In this document: positions 1-8,839 of the stretch, in pieces | Position numbering within the stretch: the stretch's first letter is position 1 | How the letters are laid out: the number at the start of each line of letters is the position of its first letter | Assembly (NCBI GenBank): GCA_049511715.1 | Contig: JBEKXU010000011.1 | Span: 1-64,000 of the forward strand | DNA: 64,000 bases | Reading direction: 5' to 3' | DNA from: JBEKHT01 sp049511715 | Lineage (GTDB): Bacteria; Chloroflexota; Anaerolineae; Anaerolineales; RBG-16-64-43 | The notes under the pieces: model-generated | The model's database searches: none | What the model was told of the DNA's origin: nothing | What the model saw: only the letters and a program-made list of their open reading frames with translations | Position numbers and translations under genes: made by a program

Positions 1-168
1 TTCAAGTATCAAGGTCTGCACCACAGCCCAAACCAATCCTGATCACGATATTCCTCGAGGCTTTCTTGTTGAACCTGCCAAAATTGTTCAGTTTGCCACG
101 CGAATGGGGAAAGTCGGGTTAGCTCGCGGATGAAGGCCCGCCCGAGAATCGAGGAGCGACGGGTGGGC

Positions 169-1074
169 TTACTTGTGCCTTCGCACCTTAATCCCCGCAC
201 GGTCCTCGACCAGGGTCAAGAGGCCAGAATGGTCCAGATCACCGCGTTCGGAGAGAACCATCTCCTTGAACATCTCATGGACCAGAGCGGTAGTTGGCAA
301 AGGAACGGCATAATCCTGCCCAGCCGCAATAGCGATGCGCAGGTCTTTGTAGTGCAGGCGACAGCGGAACCCCGGGGCAAAGTCGCCCTCCAGCATGCGC
401 ATGCCGCGGTTCTCAAGCACTCCGCAGCGTGCCAAGCCGCCGCTGAGAACCTCCACGATCTTGGCGGGATCGACCCCTGCTTTGGCACCCAGGGTCAGAG
501 CTTCGGCCACGCCCGCCAAGGTGATGCCAACAAGGATTTGGTTGCAGACCTTGACGGTTTGGCCGGCACCCGGGCCTCCGCATAATATGATCCGTTTGCC
601 CATGACCTGCAGGATGGGCAGCATCCGGTCGAAAGTCTTCTCGTCCCCGCCGACCATGATGGAAAGGGTCCCCTGCTGGGCGCCGACGTCCCCGCCGCTT
701 ACGGGTGCATCCAGGGCGGCGAAACCGGCTCGCTCAGCCGCCGCGGCAATCCGCCGGGACATTGACGGAGCGATGGAAGACATGTCGATGAGGGTAGCTC
801 CGGGCCGAATTCCTTCGAGGATCCCTTGCGGCCCGAAAACTACTTGGTCTACATCCGGCGTATCGGGCAGCATGGTGATGATCACTTGTGTGCGAGTGCT
901 CACGTCCTTGGCCGAGGCACCGCGCAGGGCCCCTTTGACAACTAGAGCCTTCGCACGTTCGGAGTCAACATCGTGAACGGTCAGGGTGTAGCCCGCATCG
1001 AGCAATCGTTGAGCCATGGGCTGTCCCATGATGCCCAGCCCGATGAATCCGATGGTCGGTTTCGAAGCAGCCAT
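169..1074 (-). CDS. 3-hydroxyisobutyrate / tartronate-semialdehyde reductase family dehydrogenase
   Basis: A 301-residue NAD(P)-dependent beta-hydroxyacid dehydrogenase of normal family length. The N-terminal Rossmann motif GFIGLGIMG is at residues 9-17, the substrate-binding DAPVSGG stretch begins near residue 122, and the catalytic Lys175 with Asn178 sits in GQTVKVCNQ. The family oxidises or reduces 3-hydroxy acids such as 3-hydroxyisobutyrate, or reduces tartronate semialdehyde to glycerate. The ATG start is preceded by AAGGAGG at good spacing. It is transcribed away from the LacI-type gene across a 0.7-kb spacer. The hydroxypyruvate-isomerase-like gene at 29228 makes tartronate semialdehyde a plausible substrate, but that is inference. 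Confidence 0.88.
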   Translation of the reverse strand: MAASKPTIGFIGLGIMGQPMAQRLLDAGYTLTVHDVDSERAKALVVKGALRGASAKDVSTRTQVIITMLPDTPDVDQVVFGPQGILEGIRPGATLIDMSSIAPSMSRRIAAAAERAGFAALDAPVSGGDVGAQQGTLSIMVGGDEKTFDRMLPILQVMGKRIILCGGPGAGQTVKVCNQILVGITLAGVAEALTLGAKAGVDPAKIVEVLSGGLARCGVLENRGMRMLEGDFAPGFRCRLHYKDLRIAIAAGQDYAVPLPTTALVHEMFKEMVLSERGDLDHSGLLTLVEDRAGIKVRRHK

Positions 1075-1776
1075 GTGTCCCTCCTTGGTAAGACTGGACG
1101 AAAAAAGGAGTGATTCGGGAATGTTGTCAGCTGGCTCGGGAGCATCTCCTGTCAGTGGAACAAGGGCACTTCATCAACGGCTTCACCCCGAGGTGGGGAC
1201 AGTTCACTCAACTCCTTGTCAGTTCGGCCTGCCTGCCAACCCGGTCGCACTTCCGAACAAGCGGTCGGTTCTCCTCCTGAGGGGGCGTCCTCGTGCCTGG
1301 CCTTTGACCGAAGACCTCATTGCGCGGGTCCTGGACAGTCTTGACGTTGAGCTTATGAAGGAGCGGCTCCCTCCTTTCTTGCGCTTGGGCCGGCACAGCT
1401 CTTGCCGCCCGCCGACCCTGCGAGAGAACATTCTCTCCCGCTCCCGCTGTTGGCAGTTCCACTTCGGCCTCTTTCGGGGTGGCAAGGGAGGTTCTCTTCG
1501 GATGAGACGGGAACTCGGGGCCGAGCAGAGCGTCCAGGAAGAGCCCCGGACAAGGGGCAAAGGAACCAACCCGATGCAGGCTCAAGGGTATGTTGACAGA
1601 CTGCGAAAAGGCAAGGGTAGGTTGAACCCAAGAACAGCTCGGATTCCTGCTTCCTGGCACGGACAAGGTTTGGGGTTGCGCCTGAAATCCTGCTCTGTGT
1701 CCAAAGAGGGGTTTTTGGGTCCGGATTCGGGGCCACCATCATGGCGAAATCCATGGCATGTACTTTATCAAAGTCA
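1075..1776. other. Non-coding divergent spacer, no supported gene
   Basis: About 0.7 kb between divergently transcribed genes. Open frames exist on both strands, the longest about 250 codons on plus, but they overlap each other, have no ribosome-binding sites and encode nothing recognisable. The only supported content is the promoter and operator at its right edge. Confidence 0.6.
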
Positions 1777-1805
1777 TTGACAACTCGCAAATGGGGTGCT
1801 AGTCT
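1777..1805 (+). promoter_or_regulatory. Sigma-70-type promoter for the LacI-led operon
   Basis: A perfect -35 hexamer TTGACA (1777-1782) is followed by 17 bases and TAGTCT (1800-1805), which matches 4 of 6 positions of TATAAT. It points toward the regulator gene. Transcription would start near 1812, inside the palindrome at 1807-1820, leaving a leader of about 175 bases. Confidence 0.6.
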
Positions 1806-1806
1806 T

Positions 1807-1820
1807 TCTACACGAGTAGA
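1807..1820. promoter_or_regulatory. LacI-family operator candidate
   Basis: TCTACACGAGTAGA is an inverted repeat with six of seven base pairs matched and a central CpG, the usual architecture of LacI/GalR operators. It overlaps the expected transcription start just downstream of the -10 hexamer, so a bound repressor would block initiation. Autoregulation by the LacI-type protein at 1987 is the simplest reading. Confidence 0.5.
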
Positions 1821-1986
1821 TTGCCTCTAGATCCGCCGGGTGATGGCATGTCGGCAGCCTGCTTGCTCATGGCAAGGATCGGATTGCATTGAGTATGCAT
1901 GGGACGAGGCCAGGGTCCGCCAGGGATATCGGCTGGAAGTGGCCCACAGGCTATTGCCCGGGACCGCGATCAGGCGAGGCACTGGA

Positions 1987-3057
1987 ATGACCAAGCGACC
2001 CACGCGCGACGATGTGGCCAGGCTCGCAGGCGTATCCGTAGCAACGGTCTCGTACGTGGTGAACAACGGACCCCGGCGCGTGTCTCACAGTGCAAGAACC
2101 CGCGTCGTGCGCGCCATTGACGAACTTGGGTATCGACCCCATGCCGTCGCTCGAAGTCTGAAGACGGGGAATACCCGGACCGTAGGCCTGTTGATCCCGA
2201 CGCTCATTAGCCCGGGACTGGCCCATCTTACCAACGCGGTGGAAGATTGCTTGGCCAGCCACAACTACGCACTGGTCTTGGCCAGCAGCCACGAGGATAT
2301 CGAGCGTGAGGAGCGGATCCTCGACGTCTTCGCAGGCCAATCTATCGATGGCTTGTTGTTCACTCCGACCGGCTCCCAGGTCAGTGGCCCTCTGCAGCGC
2401 CTCATGGAACAGGGAATGCCGGTTGTGTTTCTGGACCGCTGTATCCCCGGGGTTCCGGCCGACGCCGTTATGACCGACAATGTGAGAGCGGGGAGGCAAG
2501 CCACCGAGCTTCTCATCGGGCAAGGGTGCCGCCGGATCCTCTGCGTTTGCTTCAGCCGGGTGGCGTCCTCGGACTTGGACCGTGTCGAAGGCTACCGGCA
2601 GGCCTTGCGCGAGCACAATCTCGCCGTGGACGAAGATATGATCTTGGTGATCCCCGACCCAAGCGGCGAGGACGTTAATCTCGTGCTGGAGAAGTACCTT
2701 GAAACCTCCCCCTGGCCGGAGGGCATCCTGTGTACATCTCAAATGCAAACGGTCAGCGTGGTGAAGTCCCTCAGGCAACGCGGCATTCGAATCCCTGAAC
2801 AAATCGCTGTCGTCGGCGGATTTTTTGTGTCTCCTTGGGACATCTTGATTGAGCCACCGCTGCCCCTGGTTAGCCAGGACCTGGAAGGAATGGCTTGGCA
2901 AGCGGTAGAGCTCATGATGCAACGTCTGAGGGGAGATGACCAGCCGCCGCGCACTGTGCTACTGGATGCGGAGCTTGTCCTCCCAAAGGTGCCCGCAAGT
3001 GTCCGCGCCGATCCATTCCAATTCCTTGCTTCTCACCCCGGTTTGCGCACGCGTTGA
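1987..3057 (+). CDS. LacI/GalR-family transcriptional regulator
   Basis: A 356-residue regulator. The N-terminal helix-turn-helix (about residues 4-25, with TRDDVARLAGVSVATVSYVV) is a textbook LacI headpiece. It is followed by the YRPHAVARSL hinge and a periplasmic-binding-protein-like sugar-sensing domain (TVGLLIPTL onward). I chose the ATG at 1987 because the headpiece starts there. Frames open further upstream (GTG at 1840, ATG at 1843) would add about 50 residues unlike the family. It is the first gene of a plus-strand operon and ends 15 bases before the alcohol dehydrogenase. It probably represses this operon in response to a sugar or its derivative. Confidence 0.92.
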   Translation: MTKRPTRDDVARLAGVSVATVSYVVNNGPRRVSHSARTRVVRAIDELGYRPHAVARSLKTGNTRTVGLLIPTLISPGLAHLTNAVEDCLASHNYALVLASSHEDIEREERILDVFAGQSIDGLLFTPTGSQVSGPLQRLMEQGMPVVFLDRCIPGVPADAVMTDNVRAGRQATELLIGQGCRRILCVCFSRVASSDLDRVEGYRQALREHNLAVDEDMILVIPDPSGEDVNLVLEKYLETSPWPEGILCTSQMQTVSVVKSLRQRGIRIPEQIAVVGGFFVSPWDILIEPPLPLVSQDLEGMAWQAVELMMQRLRGDDQPPRTVLLDAELVLPKVPASVRADPFQFLASHPGLRTR

Positions 3058-3072
3058 GAGGAGGTTGCCGAC

Positions 3073-4152
3073 ATGAAAGCTCTCGTCTACTACGGCAACA
3101 AGGATATTCGCTTGGAGGATGACTGGCCCGAACCCGCTCCGCCCAAGGAGGGAGAGGTTCGGATTGCCGTGTCCTGGGCTGGGATCTGCGGAACCGACAT
3201 AGAGGACTGGCAGCGTGGTCCGACCATTGTCCCCGTGGGAAAGCCGCATCCCCTCACGGGGCGGATGGCCCCTCTTGTCTTGGGGCACGAGTTCTCGGGA
3301 CGGGTAGCGAGACTCGGCCCGGGCGTGAGAGCTCTCAAAGAGGGAGAGCCCGTGGCGGTTGAGATCCTTCGCTTCTGCGGCCAGTGTTATTGGTGCCAAA
3401 GGCACGACTTCGCGCTCTGCAAGCAGATGGCGGCCATAGGGCAGCAGGATGACGGTGGCTTCGCCCCTTACGTCAACGTCCCGGCCTTCAACCTTTTCCC
3501 TCTTCCCCAGGGAGGGCGAGAAGATGTCGCTGCGCTAGCCGAACCCGTCGCGGTCATGGTGCGCGCCGTGCGCAAGGGGCGCTTGCGCCCTGGTGAGACG
3601 GTGGCGATAGTAGGAGCGGGGATGATCGGACTGGCCGGCCAGGAAGTCGCCTTTGCCGCCGGAGCGTCGGAGGTCTTCATGCTCGCGCACGGCGGAAAGC
3701 GCGCCCAGCTCTCTCAGGAGCTGGGCGCCACGCACGTGTTCGATACACGCCAGGCCCATTGGCAGGAGGAATACTGGGATCTGACCAGCGGACGGGGAGC
3801 AGACGTCGTCCTGGAGACAGGCGGCAATGTCAACTCGATGGTGCTTGGGCTCAAGATGGTGAGGCGGGGCGGCCGTCTGGTGCTGGTGAGCGTAGTGCAC
3901 GAACCTTTTCCCGTGGACGCCCTCGACGCATTGTTGAGCGAGAAGGAGATCATCGGCTCCGTTGCGCACGTCTACGATGAGGACTTCAAATGGGCCGTTC
4001 AATATCTGATGGATGGCCGCGTCAACGGCGAACGCCTGATTACCAAACGCATTAAGCTTGAGGATGCCATGGAAAAAGGCTTCAACGAGTTGTTGACCAA
4101 CCGAAGCGAGATCAAGATCCTGATCACCCCGCACGATGACTGGGTCCGCTGA
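3073..4152 (+). CDS. Zinc-dependent alcohol dehydrogenase, 2,3-butanediol / sorbitol dehydrogenase type
   Basis: A 359-residue medium-chain dehydrogenase. Catalytic zinc ligands are Cys39 (AGICGTD) and His72-Glu73 (LGHEFSG). The structural zinc site is complete with Cys102, 105, 108 and 116. The nucleotide-binding motif VGAGMIG is near residue 180. The extended HPLTG-APLVLGHEFSG segment resembles (R,R)-butanediol dehydrogenases, which interconvert butanediol and acetoin. That fits the acetoin-dehydrogenase-like genes downstream, though sugar alcohols are equally possible. GAGGAGG precedes the ATG. It is the second gene of the LacI-led operon. Confidence 0.87.
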   Translation: MKALVYYGNKDIRLEDDWPEPAPPKEGEVRIAVSWAGICGTDIEDWQRGPTIVPVGKPHPLTGRMAPLVLGHEFSGRVARLGPGVRALKEGEPVAVEILRFCGQCYWCQRHDFALCKQMAAIGQQDDGGFAPYVNVPAFNLFPLPQGGREDVAALAEPVAVMVRAVRKGRLRPGETVAIVGAGMIGLAGQEVAFAAGASEVFMLAHGGKRAQLSQELGATHVFDTRQAHWQEEYWDLTSGRGADVVLETGGNVNSMVLGLKMVRRGGRLVLVSVVHEPFPVDALDALLSEKEIIGSVAHVYDEDFKWAVQYLMDGRVNGERLITKRIKLEDAMEKGFNELLTNRSEIKILITPHDDWVR

Positions 4153-4199
4153 TAGCGGGCCGGGTCCTGGACTCGGATTTCGAGTAAAGGAGACATGCC

Positions 4200-4982
4200 A
4201 TGATTGAGGCAAGGCACCTATTCAGCTTGGAAGGCAAGGTAGCCCTCGTCACCGGCGGGGGCCAGGGGCTGGGGCAAGCCATCGCCGAGGGCATGGCTCA
4301 ACACGGTGCCATGGTTTCCGTGGTGGACTTGAACCTGGATGGAGCCGAGGCAGTGGCCAAGGACATCATTGCGTCTGGGGGCCAGTCTATTGCCGTGAAA
4401 TGTGACGTGTCCCAGGAGAATCAGGCGCGGGCGGCGGTGGATCGGACCCTTGAGAAGTTGGGCAGAATCGACATCCTGGTTGCCAATGCCGGAATCGGCG
4501 ATCGGAACCCCGCCGAGGACATGACCATGCAGCAATGGGACCGCGTGATCGGCATCAATCTGCGCGGAGTGTGGCTGTTTGATCAGCTGGTGGGCAAAGC
4601 CATGATCTCGGGCGGCCACGGCGGCAGCATTGTGAACATGGCCTCGATCGCTGGGCAAGTCGGGCTGACCACAGGAAACGCCAACTATTCGGCCAGCAAG
4701 GGAGGCATCATTGCCTTGACCCGCTGTTTGGCCGTCGAGTGGGCGCGATTTGCCATCCGAGTCAATGCCATTGCTCCTGTCCAATTCAAGACCCCCCTGG
4801 TCCTGAACCTGATCAAGCAGAAGCCCGAGACCGAGGACTATTTCGTGCGTCGCATACCGCTGGGACGTATGGGTGAGGTTGGGGAGATTGTCGGTCCAGC
4901 GATTTTCCTGGCCTCTTCTGCCTCGTCCATGGTCACCGGCCATATTCTGAACGTTGACGGCGGAGCCGTGGCCAGTTTCTGA
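4200..4982 (+). CDS. Short-chain dehydrogenase/reductase
   Basis: A 260-residue classical SDR. The cofactor motif TGGGQGLG is at 18-25, NAG at 96-98, and the catalytic residues are Asn120, Ser149, Tyr163 and Lys167 (YSASK). Asp43 after the second strand suggests NAD preference. SDRs of this kind oxidise secondary alcohols of sugars, polyols or sugar acids. AAAGGAG precedes the ATG. It lies between the zinc dehydrogenase and the metallo-beta-lactamase-fold gene. Substrate unknown. Confidence 0.88.
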   Translation: MIEARHLFSLEGKVALVTGGGQGLGQAIAEGMAQHGAMVSVVDLNLDGAEAVAKDIIASGGQSIAVKCDVSQENQARAAVDRTLEKLGRIDILVANAGIGDRNPAEDMTMQQWDRVIGINLRGVWLFDQLVGKAMISGGHGGSIVNMASIAGQVGLTTGNANYSASKGGIIALTRCLAVEWARFAIRVNAIAPVQFKTPLVLNLIKQKPETEDYFVRRIPLGRMGEVGEIVGPAIFLASSASSMVTGHILNVDGGAVASF

Positions 4983-5004
4983 ACTCACCACGAGGAGAAT
5001 CGAT

Positions 5005-5787
5005 ATGAGCACCAGTCTAAAATTCCTGAGTTCGGCGGGATATGAGATCGTTAGCCCGGAAGGCGTTCATGTCCTCATCGACCCTTTTCTGAACCAGAAT
5101 CCCTACTCCCCCATCAAGGTGCAGGATCTCCGCAAGGTGGATCTGATTCTGGCGACGCATGGCGCCTGGGACCATATCGGCGACACTGCCGAGATTGCCA
5201 CTAAGTTCCACGCCCCGGTCGTTTGTGGAGCCGATGTCAAGGAATTGATGATAGACCGGGGCGTTGACCCCGACCTGTTGCGGGTCACTATCTGGGGAAT
5301 GTGGATGAAGGTGCAGGGGGTGCAGGTTCGGCCGGTTGAGAGCCACCATTGGTCCTTCTCGAAGACGAAGGACGGGCGATTGCTTTCCGGCCCGGCGATC
5401 GGCTACATTGTGGAGACGGAGCCGGGCGTGCGCATCTACCATCCGGGGGACACCGCCCTTTCCATGGATTTGAAGCTATTTGCTGAACTCTATAAACCGA
5501 CGGTTGGCCTGATGCACGTGTCCCTGCCGGGCGCGGAGGGGCTTCAACTCCCCCACCACTACATGTATCAGTCGGGAGAGCTGACCCCCTACGAGGCGGC
5601 GCTCGCCAGCCAATGGTTAAACCTGAAACACGTTGTCACCAGCCACTACGTTGATCCGGAAGTTGAGGATGTCAAACAGTTCGTTCAGATCATGCGAAGT
5701 ATCGATCGGCATGATGGCACGGCCCCCAAGGTAACGGTGATGAAGCCGGGCGAAACCATCATCCTTTCTCCCGACACGAGCGGATAG
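5005..5787 (+). CDS. Metallo-beta-lactamase-fold hydrolase, UPF0173/UlaG-like, with altered metal motif
   Basis: A 260-residue protein of the MBL fold, closest in layout to the UPF0173/UlaG group: VLIDPFL near 23-29, the metal loop at 52-57, IYHPGDT at 144-150 with His146 and Asp149, and a final TSHY with His214. The normal HxHxDH motif reads HGAWDH, so its second His is Ala54. This should weaken one metal site. UlaG opens the lactone of ascorbate 6-phosphate, so a sugar-lactone hydrolase is a possible role. CGAGGAG before ATG 5005 decides the start; the frame is open further upstream into the SDR gene. Confidence 0.75.
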   Translation: MSTSLKFLSSAGYEIVSPEGVHVLIDPFLNQNPYSPIKVQDLRKVDLILATHGAWDHIGDTAEIATKFHAPVVCGADVKELMIDRGVDPDLLRVTIWGMWMKVQGVQVRPVESHHWSFSKTKDGRLLSGPAIGYIVETEPGVRIYHPGDTALSMDLKLFAELYKPTVGLMHVSLPGAEGLQLPHHYMYQSGELTPYEAALASQWLNLKHVVTSHYVDPEVEDVKQFVQIMRSIDRHDGTAPKVTVMKPGETIILSPDTSG

Positions 5788-5805
5788 GCACAGGGAGCAT
5801 GAGCT

Positions 5806-6720
5806 ATGATCTCGGGTTTGTTCCATTCCGGAATTACGATAAGCGATCTTAACCGGAGCCTGGCGTTCTATGGCGAGACACTAGGCATCGAGCACATCCG
5901 GAGTCAGGTCAGTGACCAGGCGTATCTGGCAGGGGTGACCGGATTCCCTGGTTGCAGCCTGAAGATCGGTTTCGCCCAGGTTGAAGGTGACACCTCTGTG
6001 CTCGAGATCATTGAATATGTGCATCCCAAGGGAGGTCTGGCAGGCGTTGAATTTGGCCGTGTGGGCACTCCCCACCTGGGCTGGGCGGTCGACAATCTGT
6101 CGGCGGCCTACCAGCGGCTCTCGGCCCAAGGGGTGAAGTTCCTGGCCCGACCTGCCCGGATTGGAGAAGGGCCGTGGCGTGGTGGTCTGGGGACCTTCCT
6201 CCTGGATCCGGATGGCCTGCTCCTTGAGCTGATCGAACCGCCGGGTTTGGTCGGTGGCAGCGGCCGATTGGCCAAGATGGTTCACACCGGTTTTGCGGTC
6301 AGCCGCTTGAAGGAGGCGCTCGCCTTCCTCTCCGAGAAAATAGGACTCGAGGTGATCGACCGGGCCGAGGGCGAGAGTGACTACGCTCGCCATATGGGCA
6401 ACCTGGGCGATGCATTTCTGCAGGCCGCCTGGCTGGCCATCCCCGGCACAGACTACCGGATGGAATTGTGGGAATTTCGCAGCCCGAAGGGACCACCGGC
6501 TGACATGGCTACCAACAATGTCGGCAGCGGCCACTTCTGTTTTAAGGTCGAGGATATGCTGAGCGTCTACAGGACCCTCGCGGGCCAGGGGGTCCAGTTC
6601 GTCGGCCCGCCCACTGAAGTGACGGCGGGCGTCAACAAGGGCGGCTACGCCATTTATTTCCTAGGACCGGACAACATTCGGTTTGAATTGTTTCAGGGGC
6701 GGCCAACTCGGGTAGCTTAG
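5806..6720 (+). CDS. Two-domain VOC (glyoxalase/dioxygenase superfamily) protein
   Basis: 304 residues made of two tandem vicinal-oxygen-chelate modules, the first beginning FHSGITISDLNRSLAFY (about 6-22) and the second at MVHTGFAVSRLKEALAF (about 155-171). VOC proteins include glyoxalase I, epimerases and ring-cleavage dioxygenases, all acting on compounds with adjacent oxygens. That suits an operon with diol and diketone enzymes. The exact reaction cannot be read from sequence. CAGGGAG precedes the ATG, and the gene follows the MBL-fold gene by 18 bases. Confidence 0.82.
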   Translation: MISGLFHSGITISDLNRSLAFYGETLGIEHIRSQVSDQAYLAGVTGFPGCSLKIGFAQVEGDTSVLEIIEYVHPKGGLAGVEFGRVGTPHLGWAVDNLSAAYQRLSAQGVKFLARPARIGEGPWRGGLGTFLLDPDGLLLELIEPPGLVGGSGRLAKMVHTGFAVSRLKEALAFLSEKIGLEVIDRAEGESDYARHMGNLGDAFLQAAWLAIPGTDYRMELWEFRSPKGPPADMATNNVGSGHFCFKVEDMLSVYRTLAGQGVQFVGPPTEVTAGVNKGGYAIYFLGPDNIRFELFQGRPTRVA

Positions 6721-6778
6721 CGCCGGGTCGACGCCAAAGATCCACCCTTTGCATTCAAAGGAAAGGGAAGGCGGAGGT

Positions 6779-7807
6779 ATGGCCGAAAAAGAGTTTGAGC
6801 AGATGCGGAAGTTGTTGCCCGAGGCGACGCTGCTGGAAGCGCCTCCGGGCTTGAGCCCGGAACGCCAGTTTGAGATGTACCGGACCATGCTCCTCATCCG
6901 GGAGTTCGAAGTTTCCATCCCCGATTTGTGGAAACGCAACCTAGTCTATGGCCTGGCACACTCGTATGAAGGCGCCGAGGCGGTTGCGGTTGGCGCCTGC
7001 TCGGCGCTGGAGCCGGGGGACTACATCACCAGCACTCACCGCGGCCATGGACATTGCATCGCCAAAGGTGCGGACGTCAATTTGATGATGGCGGAATTGA
7101 TGGGGAAGTACGAAGGCTACTGTCACGGCAAAGGGGGCTCAATGCACATCGCCTTCGTGGAAGGCGGGATGCTGGGCGCCTGCGGAATTGTCGGTGCCAA
7201 TGTGGGCATGGCGGCGGGCTGCGCTTGGCGCGCCAAGTTGCGTGGCGACAAGGACGTCACCGTCTGCTTCCACGGGGATGGCGGCACCAACCAGGGCATC
7301 TGGCATGAGACCTTGAACATGGCCTCGATCTGGAAACTGCCGCTCGTCTATATGGTGGAGAACAACCAATGGTCGATCAGCTTGAGCTATGACCGGGCCT
7401 TCAACGTCCCGCACATTGCGGATCGCGCGGCGGCCTACGGAATCCCCGGTGTCACGGTCGACGGTTTCAATGTCCTGGCGGTTTATGGTGCGGTCAAGGA
7501 GGCGGTCGCCAGGGCTCGCGCGGGGGAGGGCCCGTCTATCGTGGAGGCCAAGTTCTTCCGCTACGTGGGCCATTTTGTGGCGGACGACCAGCGGTACCGC
7601 AGCATCGAAGAAGCCAATCGCTGGCGGATCATGGATCCCGTCAAGCGCATGAGAGAGTACCTCGTCGGCAGCGGGGTCGCGACGGAGGAAGCGTGCCGCG
7701 AGGCGGAAGCTGAGGCTCACGCGAAGATCGGCGCCGCCATTGAATTTGGCATGAAGGGGACCGAACCCGCAGCGGCGACATTGTTCGAAGGCTTGTACGC
7801 GGACTGA
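6779..7807 (+). CDS. TPP-dependent dehydrogenase E1 alpha (set 1, acetoin dehydrogenase-like)
   Basis: A 342-residue E1 alpha subunit. THRGHGH (86-92) and the thiamine-diphosphate motif from GDGG (166) to ENN (194-196) are intact. With the beta subunit it would decarboxylate or cleave a 2-oxo acid or alpha-hydroxyketone and pass the acyl group to E2 lipoate. ATG 6779 is taken as the start; an in-frame codon at 6749 would add ten residues. A purine-rich GGCGGAGG lies unusually close to this ATG, with AAGGAAAGGGAAGG further upstream. It is first of a tight E1alpha-E1beta-E2 trio. Confidence 0.9.
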   Translation: MAEKEFEQMRKLLPEATLLEAPPGLSPERQFEMYRTMLLIREFEVSIPDLWKRNLVYGLAHSYEGAEAVAVGACSALEPGDYITSTHRGHGHCIAKGADVNLMMAELMGKYEGYCHGKGGSMHIAFVEGGMLGACGIVGANVGMAAGCAWRAKLRGDKDVTVCFHGDGGTNQGIWHETLNMASIWKLPLVYMVENNQWSISLSYDRAFNVPHIADRAAAYGIPGVTVDGFNVLAVYGAVKEAVARARAGEGPSIVEAKFFRYVGHFVADDQRYRSIEEANRWRIMDPVKRMREYLVGSGVATEEACREAEAEAHAKIGAAIEFGMKGTEPAAATLFEGLYAD

Positions 7808-7829
7808 ATTTGCAGAGGGAGGTGAAAGC

Positions 7830-8810
7830 ATGGCCAGGAGAATCACGGTCAAACAGGCTATCAATGAGGCTCTGAGCGAGGAACTCGAACGGGATGATCG
7901 TGTCATCCTGTTGGGGTGTGATGTCGGTCGCCGAGGCAATCCCTTCGGTGTGACCTCGGGCTTGTGGCAGAAATATGGCGATAGTCGCGTGATCGACACG
8001 CCCCTATCCGAGGAGGGATTCACCGGGATGGCCTTGGGAGCGGCGGCCACCGGTATGCGCCCGGTAGTTGAAATCCTCTATTCCGACTGGATCACCCTGG
8101 CCATGGATCAGATTGTCAATGAGATCGCCAAGTCGCGCTACATGTTCGGAGGCAAGATGAATGTGCCGCTAGTCATCCGGGCTCCGGTAGGGGTTGGAGG
8201 CGGCGTGGCGGCTCAACATTCACAATCCTTCGAGTCGTGGTTCTGCCACATTCCGGGACTCAAAGTAGTGATGCCCTCCACCGCATCCGACGTCAAGGGA
8301 CTGCTTAAGACCTCGATCCGGGGGAACAACCCAGTCATCTTCTTTGAGCATAAGCGCAGCTACGCGATTGAGGGGGAGGTGCCGGATGGCGACTATACCA
8401 TCCCCTTCGGCCAGGCGGATGTGAAGCGCCAGGGGAAGGATCTGACCATTGTGGCGGTGTCGCTGATGGTGCACCACGCCCTGGCAGCCGCCGAGCGCTT
8501 GTCGGCAGAAGAAGGCATCGAATGCGAGGTGATTGATCCGCGTACCTTGGTCCCCATGGACTGGGATACCATGCTGGCCTCGCTGAAGAAGACCAGCCGC
8601 CTTGTAGTCGTCCATGAGTCTAGCCGGACCTGTGGAATCGGAGGCGAGATCCTGGCTGAACTTGTCGAACGCGGCTTTGACTATCTGGAGGGGCGGCCAA
8701 TTCGGGTGGCGGGGCTCGATGTGCCCATTCCTTATAACCGCGGGCTGGAGCACCTCGTCATACCGGACCCACAGCACATTGTTGACGCTGTGCATCGGGC
8801 GCTTGATTAG
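7830..8810 (+). CDS. TPP-dependent dehydrogenase E1 beta (set 1)
   Basis: A 326-residue E1 beta subunit with the transketolase-type pyrimidine and C-terminal domains. Landmarks are EEGFTGMALGAA, YSDWITLAMDQ, KSRYMFGGK, HSQSFESWF and a late VIDPRTLVPMD. The SDWITLA and FGG signatures match the set 3 beta subunit at 31173 and differ from sets 2 and 4. GAGGGAGGTG precedes the ATG, 22 bases after the alpha subunit. Confidence 0.9.
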   Translation: MARRITVKQAINEALSEELERDDRVILLGCDVGRRGNPFGVTSGLWQKYGDSRVIDTPLSEEGFTGMALGAAATGMRPVVEILYSDWITLAMDQIVNEIAKSRYMFGGKMNVPLVIRAPVGVGGGVAAQHSQSFESWFCHIPGLKVVMPSTASDVKGLLKTSIRGNNPVIFFEHKRSYAIEGEVPDGDYTIPFGQADVKRQGKDLTIVAVSLMVHHALAAAERLSAEEGIECEVIDPRTLVPMDWDTMLASLKKTSRLVVVHESSRTCGIGGEILAELVERGFDYLEGRPIRVAGLDVPIPYNRGLEHLVIPDPQHIVDAVHRALD

Positions 8811-8839
8811 TTCCTGGGCGATTTCTTCTGGAGGACGAC

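Noticed and set aside
1..168. Short minus-strand frame at the left edge
   Set aside because: It overlaps the end of the dehydrogenase gene in another frame and has no supporting signals.
1016..1780. A 254-codon plus-strand open frame in the spacer before the LacI gene
   Set aside because: It begins inside the dehydrogenase gene on the other strand, has no ribosome-binding site, and its protein is Arg/Pro/Ser-rich with no recognisable motif. It looks like a chance frame in GC-rich DNA.
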